From: Chloropicon primus
Taxonomy: Eukaryota > Chlorophyta > Chloropicophyceae > Chloropicales > Chloropicaceae
Assembly (NCBI GenBank): GCA_023205875.1
Contig: CP060758.1
Coordinates: forward strand, 62,001-126,000
DNA length: 64,000 nt
Reading direction: 5' to 3'
Shown here piece by piece: positions 56,764-64,000 of the stretch. The notes under the pieces were generated by a model. The model saw only the letters and a program-made list of their open reading frames with translations, did not search any database and was not told the origin of the DNA. The number at the start of each line of letters is the position of its first letter. The first letter of the stretch is position 1. Made by a program: the position numbers and the translations under genes.

Positions 56764-57116
56764 TGGTCGGATCCTCGAGGCTGTAATGTAAAGCGGTACT
56801 TGGTGCAACAGTAAGAATATGAACACTTCCGTTAAGCGTGGCGGAGACAAACGAATGGTGATGATGATGCTACTGAACAAGTGCTTGAGAGAATATATTA
56901 TACAAGCTTTTATTTGCTTCAATGGATCATACAAGATGAAGCAAAACATGCAACATGCAACATGCAGAGGGGAACAAGAATCAGGGGGGGTGGGGAGAGA
57001 ACATGCAGAGGCCAAGGTGTACGTTGGTGTCCACCTTGACCCAAAGAAAAATCAAAGCGAGAGCTCAGAAAGCACAAAGAATGCAAGCAGGCAGGCGATC
57101 AAAGTCTTTCTTTGCC

Positions 57117-58325
57117 TCACTTTCCAGGTCCAGGGAAGGCAATATCCACTGCGGTGAGTGGCAAGGCGCCACCTCCCAATCCTCGAAGAGCATCCTGCAC
57201 GCCGAACAGGGCGGGCTCCTTGCTGCTTCTTCCGGCTCCAATGCCAGCGCTGGCGCCAACAAAGGTAGGGGTGGAAAGAGCCACGTCGTTACCGGCGGCA
57301 ACGCGGAAAGGCCTCGACTCGCTGATCGTAGCTCCATCAAAGTAAGAGTTGGCGGTTCCGACAGGCTCGTAGTGGAGGTTGGTCATGTGGCCCTCCGTGG
57401 CAGACTCCGCAAAAGTCTGCTTGGGGCTGCTTTGCCTCACGCCAGTCCTCGCCTGAGTTCCAGAGTTGCCGCTGGCCTTGCCGAACAATCCCGAGGACGC
57501 CCAGGTGGCGGACTTGGTCAGAGACCAGTCCGTGCCATTCCCCCCTCTCTGCCTGAACCCAATGGCACCGTTGGCGGAGGTGATCTCGGCATGTGGTCCC
57601 TTGGCCTCGATGTGAGATCCACCAGTAGCACTGGCAAACCTCCTGCTTCTTGTCTCCTCCTCCTCGCCCACATCAAGGAGTCTCCTTCCGTGTCCAGGGA
57701 AGGCGACATCCACTGCGGCGAGTGGCAAGACTCCACCTCCAAAGGCTCGAAGAGCATCCTGCGTGCCGAACAGGGCGGGCTCCGTCAGCGCCACTCCGGC
57801 TCCAATGCCAGCACTGGCGCCAGCGAAGAGAGGGGTCGCAAGGGCAACGTCGTTACCGGCGGCAACATCGAGAGGCCTTTCCAAGCTCGATCCAGATCCA
57901 TCAAAGTAAGAGTTGGCCGTGCTGTGAGGCTCGTAGTGGAAGTTGCTCATGTGAGCGTCGGTGGCAGACTCTCCGTGGGTGCTGATGTCGTCACCCTTGC
58001 CGGTGTCCGCGTACGTTCCTGAGTTACCATTGGCCTCGCCGTACAATCCGGAGGACACATAGGTGGCGGACTTAGTCAGAGACCAATCGGTCTTGTCCTT
58101 CTCTCTGTACGCGATGGCTGCGTTTCCGGAAGAGACGTGGGCATTGGGCCCCTTGGAAGAGACGTGGGATCCACCAGTAGCCCTGGCGAACTGTCTCGAG
58201 GGTGGGATGCCGGTTCCCTCGTTGTAGAACGAGTTGCTGCAAGCCGCGGAGCTGACCGCGAGTGCGGCCAATGCAAGGTACATGGCCTTCTTGCTCATAT
58301 TGTTGTTGTTGTTGTTCGAGTTCAT
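57117..58325 (-). CDS. array copy 1: secreted two-module protein, unrecognised
   Basis: ATG at 58325 gives 402 residues (a second in-frame Met, 9 codons on, starts MSKKAMYLALAALAV). After a poly-Asn tip comes a signal peptide ending SSAACSNS. Two homologous modules of about 188 residues follow, starting RQFARATGGSHV (residue ~44) and RRFASATGGSHI (~232), joined by a dibasic, acidic linker HGRRLLDVGEEEETRSRR. Each has TDWSLTKSAT, SSGL(Y/F)G, ESAT, HYEP, TANSYFDG, VAAGNDVAL(A/S)TP, GASAGIGAG, EPALFG and a final AFPG. Sequence is rich in Gly, Ala and Ser, poor in Cys and Lys, suited to an extracellular matrix, coat or adhesive protein. No known family. Compared with copy 2 it has SLTK instead of SLAK in module 1. 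Confidence 0.85.
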   Translation of the reverse strand: MNSNNNNNNMSKKAMYLALAALAVSSAACSNSFYNEGTGIPPSRQFARATGGSHVSSKGPNAHVSSGNAAIAYREKDKTDWSLTKSATYVSSGLYGEANGNSGTYADTGKGDDISTHGESATDAHMSNFHYEPHSTANSYFDGSGSSLERPLDVAAGNDVALATPLFAGASAGIGAGVALTEPALFGTQDALRAFGGGVLPLAAVDVAFPGHGRRLLDVGEEEETRSRRFASATGGSHIEAKGPHAEITSANGAIGFRQRGGNGTDWSLTKSATWASSGLFGKASGNSGTQARTGVRQSSPKQTFAESATEGHMTNLHYEPVGTANSYFDGATISESRPFRVAAGNDVALSTPTFVGASAGIGAGRSSKEPALFGVQDALRGLGGGALPLTAVDIAFPGPGK

Positions 58326-58417
58326 GGTTGACTGGTGAGTGATCGTGGGTGTTGCTGGAAGCAAGCAGTTGGCGACAGCCTGATCAAAAATGTGATCCCG
58401 TTTTGGGCCGAAGGCCC

Positions 58418-58425
58418 TATTTATA
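58418..58425 (-). promoter_or_regulatory. TATA box of array copy 1
   Basis: TATAAATA on the minus strand, 93 bases before the ATG, in the context CCTATAAATAGGGCC. A TATA box this clear is rare in the window and argues for strong, focused transcription. Frames continuing upstream of the ATG cross it and so are not coding. Confidence 0.8.
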
Positions 58426-59099
58426 GGTCGGCCGGGCCGGAGCGGAGGGAGGCGAAAACCGGTTTGCCCCGTGGCAATCGAGTGGACGGCGCTGTCCTCT
58501 CCGTTTTGTCCACCCCTTTTGCCGTTGGGATCGGCGTCATTGCCACACTTTGGTCGCCAGGCGGCCATTTTTGCCAGAGCTCGAGGCAAAATCCTCGTGT
58601 TTTTGCCGTTATTTATCCATGGACGCGTACACTAAAAATGAGATGTGAGAGATCGGGCGCTTGGAGGAGGACGGGACCGTGCGTGGTTTTGCTCCCAGGG
58701 CTTGACCAAGACGGCAACCCCTCACGATGGCGATCCCCTTGTCCCTCACGGGTAGGATCTCCCTCCCCTTTGGTGCGATGCTTGCCCCTTTCAAGCTAGA
58801 ATTTCCGGACACCAAGCAAGCAGGAGGAAAGAAAGTGGACGAGGGAGAGAGCAGTGGAGGCAAAAGGTAATTGAAATATATTGTACAAGCTTTTATTTGC
58901 TTCAATGGATCATACAAGATGAAGCAAAACATGCAACATGCAACATGCAGAGGGGAGCAAGAATCAGGGGGGGTGCGGAGAGAACATGCAGAGGCCAAGG
59001 TGTACGTTGGTGTCCACCTTGACCCAAAGAAAAATCAAAGCGAGAGCTCAGAAAGCACAAAGAATGCAAGCAGGCAGGCGATCAAAGTCTTTCTTTGCC

Positions 59100-60308
59100 T
59101 CACTTTCCAGGTCCAGGGAAGGCAATATCCACTGCGGTGAGTGGCAAGGCGCCACCTCCCAATCCTCGAAGAGCATCCTGCACGCCGAACAGGGCGGGCT
59201 CCTTGCTGCTTCTTCCGGCTCCAATGCCAGCGCTGGCGCCAACAAAGGTAGGGGTGGAAAGAGCCACGTCGTTACCGGCGGCAACGCGGAAAGGCCTCGA
59301 CTCGCTGATCGTAGCTCCATCAAAGTAAGAGTTGGCGGTTCCGACAGGCTCGTAGTGGAGGTTGGTCATGTGGCCCTCCGTGGCAGACTCCGCAAAAGTC
59401 TGCTTGGGGCTGCTTTGCCTCACGCCAGTCCTCGCCTGAGTTCCAGAGTTGCCGCTGGCCTTGCCGAACAATCCCGAGGACGCCCAGGTGGCGGACTTGG
59501 TCAGAGACCAGTCCGTGCCATTCCCCCCTCTCTGCCTGAACCCAATGGCACCGTTGGCGGAGGTGATCTCGGCATGTGGTCCCTTGGCCTCGATGTGAGA
59601 TCCACCAGTAGCACTGGCAAACCTCCTGCTTCTTGTCTCCTCCTCCTCGCCCACATCAAGGAGTCTCCTTCCGTGTCCAGGGAAGGCGACATCCACTGCG
59701 GCGAGTGGCAAGACTCCACCTCCAAAGGCTCGAAGAGCATCCTGCGTGCCGAACAGGGCGGGCTCCGTCAGCGCCACTCCGGCTCCAATGCCAGCACTGG
59801 CGCCAGCGAAGAGAGGGGTCGCAAGGGCAACGTCGTTACCGGCGGCAACATCGAGAGGCCTTTCCAAGCTCGATCCAGATCCATCAAAGTAAGAGTTGGC
59901 CGTGCTGTGAGGCTCGTAGTGGAAGTTGCTCATGTGAGCGTCGGTGGCAGACTCTCCGTGGGTGCTGATGTCGTCACCCTTGCCGGTGTCCGCGTACGTT
60001 CCTGAGTTACCATTGGCCTCGCCGTACAATCCGGAGGACACATAGGTGGCGGACTTAGCCAGAGACCAATCGGTCTTGTCCTTCTCTCTGTACGCGATGG
60101 CTGCGTTTCCGGAAGAGACGTGGGCATTGGGCCCCTTGGAAGAGACGTGGGATCCACCAGTAGCCCTGGCGAACTGTCTCGAGGGTGGGATGCCGGTTCC
60201 CTCGTTGTAGAACGAGTTGCTGCAAGCCGCGGAGCTGACCGCGAGTGCGGCCAATGCAAGGTACATGGCCTTCTTGCTCATATTGTTGTTGTTGTTGTTC
60301 GAGTTCAT
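59100..60308 (-). CDS. array copy 2: secreted two-module protein
   Basis: ATG at 60308, 402 residues, identical in layout to copy 1: Asn-rich tip, signal peptide, module 1 (~44-229), dibasic linker and module 2 (~232-402). The only amino-acid difference I see from copy 1 is SLAKSATY in place of SLTKSATY in module 1, a variant it shares with copy 4. Its 5' and 3' flanks match copies 3 and 4 better than the outer flank of copy 1. The reading frame is intact. Confidence 0.85.
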   Translation of the reverse strand: MNSNNNNNNMSKKAMYLALAALAVSSAACSNSFYNEGTGIPPSRQFARATGGSHVSSKGPNAHVSSGNAAIAYREKDKTDWSLAKSATYVSSGLYGEANGNSGTYADTGKGDDISTHGESATDAHMSNFHYEPHSTANSYFDGSGSSLERPLDVAAGNDVALATPLFAGASAGIGAGVALTEPALFGTQDALRAFGGGVLPLAAVDVAFPGHGRRLLDVGEEEETRSRRFASATGGSHIEAKGPHAEITSANGAIGFRQRGGNGTDWSLTKSATWASSGLFGKASGNSGTQARTGVRQSSPKQTFAESATEGHMTNLHYEPVGTANSYFDGATISESRPFRVAAGNDVALSTPTFVGASAGIGAGRSSKEPALFGVQDALRGLGGGALPLTAVDIAFPGPGK

Positions 60309-60400
60309 GGTTGACTGGTGAGTGATCGTGGGTGTTGCTGGAAGCAAGCAGTTGGCGACAGCCTGATCAAAAATGTGATCCCGTTTTGGGCCGAAGGCCC

Positions 60401-60408
60401 TATTTATA
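60401..60408 (-). promoter_or_regulatory. TATA box of array copy 2
   Basis: TATAAATA on the minus strand, 93 bases before the ATG, same context as in copy 1. Confidence 0.8.
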
Positions 60409-61082
60409 GGTCGGCCGGGCCGGAGCGGAGGGAGGCGAAAACCGGTTTGCCCCGTGGCAATCGAGTGGACGGCGCTGTCCTCTCCGTTTTGTCCACCCCT
60501 TTTGCCGTTGGGATCGGCGTCATTGCCACACTTTGGTCGCCAGGCGGCCATTTTTGCCAGAGCTCGAGGCAAAATCCTCGTGTTTTTGCCGTTATTTATC
60601 CATGGACGCGTACACTAAAAATGAGATGTGAGAGATCGGGCGCTTGGAGGAGGACGGGACCGTGCGTGGTTTTGCTCCCAGGGCTTGACCAAGACGGCAA
60701 CCCCTCACGATGGCGATCCCCTTGTCCCTCACGGGTAGGATCTCCCTCCCCTTTGGTGCGATGCTTGCCCCTTTCAAGCTAGAATTTCCCGACACCAAGC
60801 AAGCAGGAGGAAAGAAAGTGGACGAGGGAGAGAGCAGTGGAGGCAAAAGGTAATTGAAATATATTGTACAAGCTTTTATTTGCTTCAATGGATCATACAA
60901 GATGAAGCAAAACATGCAACATGCAACATGCAGAGGGGAACAAGAATCAGGGGGGGTGCGGAGAGAACATGCAGAGGCCAAGGTGTACGTTGGTGTCCAC
61001 CTTGACCCAAAGAAAAATCAAAGCGAGAGCTCAGAAAGCACAAAGACTGCAAGCAGGCAGGCGATCAAAATCTTTCTTTGCC

Positions 61083-61727
61083 TCACTTTCCAGGTCCAGG
61101 GAAGGCGACATCCACTGCGGCGAGTGGCAAGACTCCACCTCCAAAGGCTCGAAGAGCATCCTGCGTGCCGAACAGGGCAGGCTCCGTCAGCGCCACTCCG
61201 GCTCCAATGCCAGCACTGGCGCCAGCGAAGAGAGGGGTCGCAAGGGCAACGTCGTTACCGGCGGCAACATCGAGAGGCCTTTCCAAGCTCGATCCAGATC
61301 CATCAAAGTAAGAGTTGGCCGTGCTGTGAGGCTCGTAGTGGAAGTTGCTCATGTGAGCGTCGGTGGCAGACTCTCCGTGGGTGCTGATGTCGTCACCCTT
61401 GCCGGTGTCCGCGTACGTTCCTGAGTTACCATTGGCCTCGCCGTACAATCCGGAGGACGTCCAGGTGGCGGACTTGGTCAGAGACCAATCGGTCTTGTCC
61501 TTCTCTCTGTACGCGATGGCTGCGTTTCCGGAAGAGACGTGGGCATTGGGCCCCTTGGAAGAGACGTGGGATCCACCAGTAGCCCTGCCGAACTGTCTCA
61601 AGGGTGGGATGCCGGTTCCCTCGTTGTAGAACGAGTTGCTGCAAGCCGCGGAGCTGACCGCGAGTGCGGCCAATGCAAGGTACATGGCCTTCTTGCTCAT
61701 ATTGTTGTTGTTGTTGTTCGAGTTCAT
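61083..61727 (-). CDS. array copy 3: single-module version
   Basis: ATG at 61727, 214 residues. Signal peptide and one module only: it begins as module 1 (RQFGRATGGSHV) and ends with the module 2 terminus (AFPGPGK), so exactly 188 codons (564 bp) covering linker plus one module are absent and the frame is kept. It also has private differences: PPLRQFGRAT for PPSRQFARAT, and SATWTSSGLYG, which mixes module 1 (SATYVSSGLYG) and module 2 (SATWASSGLFG). That pattern fits unequal recombination or gene conversion between modules. Still a plausible secreted protein. Confidence 0.82.
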   Translation of the reverse strand: MNSNNNNNNMSKKAMYLALAALAVSSAACSNSFYNEGTGIPPLRQFGRATGGSHVSSKGPNAHVSSGNAAIAYREKDKTDWSLTKSATWTSSGLYGEANGNSGTYADTGKGDDISTHGESATDAHMSNFHYEPHSTANSYFDGSGSSLERPLDVAAGNDVALATPLFAGASAGIGAGVALTEPALFGTQDALRAFGGGVLPLAAVDVAFPGPGK

Positions 61728-61819
61728 GGTTGACTGGTGAGTGATCGTGGGTGTTGCTGGAAGCAAGCAGTTGGCGACAGCCTGATCAAAAATGTGATCC
61801 CGTTTTGGGCCGAAGGCCC

Positions 61820-61827
61820 TATTTATA
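61820..61827 (-). promoter_or_regulatory. TATA box of array copy 3
   Basis: TATAAATA on the minus strand, 93 bases before the ATG, same context as in copy 1. Confidence 0.8.
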
Positions 61828-62501
61828 GGTCGGCCGGGCCGGAGCGGAGGGAGGCGAAAACCGGTTTGCCCCGTGGCAATCGAGTGGACGGCGCTGTCCT
61901 CTCCGTTTTGTCCACCCCTTTTGCCGTTGGGATCGGCGTCATTGCCACACTTTGGTCGCCAGGCGGCCATTTTTGCCAGAGCTCGAGGCAAAATCCTCGT
62001 GTTTTTGCCGTTATTTATCCATGGACGCGTACACTAAAAATGAGATGTGAGAGATCGGGCGCTTGGAGGAGGACGGGACCGTGCGTGGTTTTGCTCCCAG
62101 GGCTTGACCAAGACGGCAACCCCTCACGATGGCGATCCCCTTGTCCCTCACGGGTAGGATCTCCCTCCCCTTTGGTGCGATGCTTGCCCCTTTCAAGCTA
62201 GAATTTCCGGACACCAAGCAAGCAGGAGGAAAGAAAGTGGACGAGGGAGAGAGCAGTGGAGGCAAAAGGTAATTGAAATATATTGTACAAGCTTTTATTT
62301 GCTTCAATGGATCATACAAGATGAAGCAAAACATGCAACATGCAACATGCAGAGGGGAGCAAGAATCAGGGGGGGTGCGGAGAGAACATGCAGAGGCCAA
62401 GGTGTACGTTGGTGTCCACCTTGACCCAAAGAAAAATCAAAGCGAGAGCTCAGAAAGCACAAAGAATGCAAGCAGGCAGGCGATCAAAGTCTTTCTTTGC
62501 C

Positions 62502-63709
62502 TCACTTTCCAGGTCCAGGGAAGGCAATATCCACTGCGGTGAGTGGCAAGGCGCCACCTCCCAATCCTCGAAGAGCATCCTGCACGCCGAACAGGGCGGG
62601 CTCCTTGCTGCTTCTTCCGGCTCCAATGCCAGCGCTGGCGCCAACAAAGGTAGGGGTGGAAAGAGCCACGTCGTTACCGGCGGCAACGCGGAAAGGCCTC
62701 GACTCGCTGATCGTAGCTCCATCAAAGTAAGAGTTGGCGGTTCCGACAGGCTCGTAGTGGAGGTTGGTCATGTGGCCCTCCGTGGCAGACTCCGCAAAAG
62801 TCTGCTTGGGGCTGCTTTGCCTCACGCCAGTCCTCGCCTGAGTTCCAGAGTTGCCGCTGGCCTTGCCGAACAATCCCGAGGACGCCCAGGTGGCGGACTT
62901 GGTCAGAGACCAGTCCGTGCCATTCCCCCTCTCTGCCTGAACCCAATGGCACCGTTGGCGGAGGTGATCTCGGCATGTGGTCCCTTGGCCTCGATGTGAG
63001 ATCCACCAGTAGCACTGGCAAACCTCCTGCTTCTTGTCTCCTCCTCCTCGCCCACATCAAGGAGTCTCCTTCCGTGTCCAGGGAAGGCGACATCCACTGC
63101 GGCGAGTGGCAAGACTCCACCTCCAAAGGCTCGAAGAGCATCCTGCGTGCCGAACAGGGCGGGCTCCGTCAGCGCCACTCCGGCTCCAATGCCAGCACTG
63201 GCGCCAGCGAAGAGAGGGGTCGCAAGGGCAACGTCGTTACCGGCGGCAACATCGAGAGGCCTTTCCAAGCTCGATCCAGATCCATCAAAGTAAGAGTTGG
63301 CCGTGCTGTGAGGCTCGTAGTGGAAGTTGCTCATGTGAGCGTCGGTGGCAGACTCTCCGTGGGTGCTGATGTCGTCACCCTTGCCGGTGTCCGCGTACGT
63401 TCCTGAGTTACCATTGGCCTCGCCGTACAATCCGGAGGACACATAGGTGGCGGACTTAGCCAGAGACCAATCGGTCTTGTCCTTCTCTCTGTACGCGATG
63501 GCTGCGTTTCCGGAAGAGACGTGGGCATTGGGCCCCTTGGAAGAGACGTGGGATCCACCAGTAGCCCTGGCGAACTGTCTCGAGGGTGGGATGCCGGTTC
63601 CCTCGTTGTAGAACGAGTTGCTGCAAGCCGCGGAGCTGACCGCGAGTGCGGCCAATGCAAGGTACATGGCCTTCTTGCTCATATTGTTGTTGTTGTTGTT
63701 CGAGTTCAT
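62502..63709 (-). pseudogene. array copy 4: two-module gene with a 1-nt frameshift
   Basis: ATG at 63709. Module 1 and the linker read as in copy 2, but a C run near 62926-62930 has five C where copies 1 and 2 have six, so the frame shifts early in module 2 (after IGFRQRGG) and soon stops at 62903; the rest of module 2 stays intact in another frame. As sequenced it would make a protein of about 268 residues, close to module 1 alone. A second homopolymer difference (three T for four at 63901) lies upstream of the TATA box, so a sequencing or assembly error is a fair alternative. Confidence 0.7.
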
Positions 63710-63801
63710 GGTTGACTGGTGAGTGATCGTGGGTGTTGCTGGAAGCAAGCAGTTGGCGACAGCCTGATCAAAAATGTGATCCCGTTTTGGGCCGAAGGCC
63801 C

Positions 63802-63809
63802 TATTTATA
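63802..63809 (-). promoter_or_regulatory. TATA box of array copy 4
   Basis: TATAAATA on the minus strand, 93 bases before the ATG, same context as in copy 1. Confidence 0.8.
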
Positions 63810-64000
63810 GGTCGGCCGGGCCGGAGCGGAGGGAGGCGAAAACCGGTTTGCCCCGTGGCAATCGAGTGGACGGCGCTGTCCTCTCCGTTTTGTCCACCCC
63901 TTTGCCGTTGGGATCGGCGTCATTGCCACACTTTGGTCGCCAGGCGGCCATTTTTGCCAGAGCTCGAGGCAAAATCCTCGTGTTTTTGCCGTTATTTATC

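Larger units (their letters stand above)
56890..63999. repeat. four-unit head-to-tail array of a secreted-protein gene
   Basis: Start codons lie at 58325, 60308, 61727 and 63709 (minus strand): spacings 1,983, 1,419 and 1,982 bases. Units include ~780 bases of shared 3' and 5' flank (a 3' region with ACATGCA repeats, an AATAAA-like AAATAAAAGCTTGTAC on the minus strand, and a TATA promoter). Copies differ by only a handful of bases. Left homology boundary is near 56890, next to the NIPA 3' end; the right side continues past the window. The short spacing of unit 3 is a clean 564-bp internal loss. Confidence 0.97.

Noticed and set aside
57650-57985. plus-strand frames repeated in every array unit
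   Set aside because: Antisense to the secreted-protein gene; they recur only because the units recur.
58326-58589. 88-residue N-terminal extension of the array protein
   Set aside because: The open frame crosses the TATA box and the expected transcription start; the signal peptide at 58325 is the natural start.

Overview
The window is nuclear DNA from a GC-rich, gene-dense eukaryotic alga, most likely a chlorophyte green alga of prasinophyte grade. The sequence shows genes on both strands with short gaps (often 30-150 bases between convergent stops), few and short GT-AG introns (78-421 nt, one GC-AG), plant-type plastid proteins (starch synthase III with three starch-binding modules, 15-cis-zeta-carotene isomerase, a GRXS14-type CGFS glutaredoxin, flavodoxin), a TGTAA pentamer just after many stop codons (the green-algal poly(A) signal), and a circularly permuted tRNA gene, a rarity known from red algae, prasinophytes and nucleomorphs. 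DRC1 and a TTLL4/5-type tubulin glutamylase imply the lineage makes, or recently made, motile cilia.

Layout. 1-8.3 kb: 5' part of a PTEN phosphatase (minus), a permuted tRNA-Phe(GAA), a decayed or oddly spliced serine-recombinase-like Cys-rich locus, a TTLL glutamylase and a predicted membrane protein. 8.9-20.2 kb: RPL11, GRXS14, a sugar-porter MFS protein, a coiled-coil protein and starch synthase III. 20.2-31.6 kb: flavodoxin and SLU7 divergent across a 49-bp tandem repeat, a truncated flavodoxin duplicate, a DUF1475 protein, an ENT nucleoside transporter, a six-copy 150-bp repeat, a BAHD acyltransferase and DRC1. 32-45.5 kb: a putative plastid protein, UVRAG/VPS38, Z-ISO, a vWA protein, a SANT protein with a duplicated 5' end, NTF2 and a cytochrome b561. 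45.5-56.8 kb: a long coiled-coil protein with 130-residue internal repeats, PUS10, CCDC12 whose stop codon overlaps the start of a plastid-type small protein (TAATG), two unrecognised small proteins, a secreted beta-lactamase-fold protein and a NIPA-type transporter.

56.9-64.0 kb: a head-to-tail array of four nearly identical copies of an unrecognised secreted-protein gene (about 1,983 bp per unit, each with its own TATA box). The protein is two homologous ~188-residue modules behind a signal peptide. Copy 3 has lost exactly one module in frame, and copy 4 carries a 1-nt homopolymer frameshift. The array runs off the right edge.

Functional groupings: plastid metabolism (SS3, Z-ISO, GRXS14, flavodoxin), phosphoinositide/autophagy (PTEN, UVRAG), RNA processing and translation (SLU7, CCDC12, PUS10, RPL11, tRNA-Phe), cilia (DRC1, TTLL) and transport (MFS, ENT, NIPA). 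They are dispersed single genes rather than operons; the one plausible co-transcribed pair is CCDC12 plus its downstream neighbour. Several genes carry a shared 5' motif, CGTCTCNNNRGCTTTCCNT or a close variant, that may be a common promoter element.
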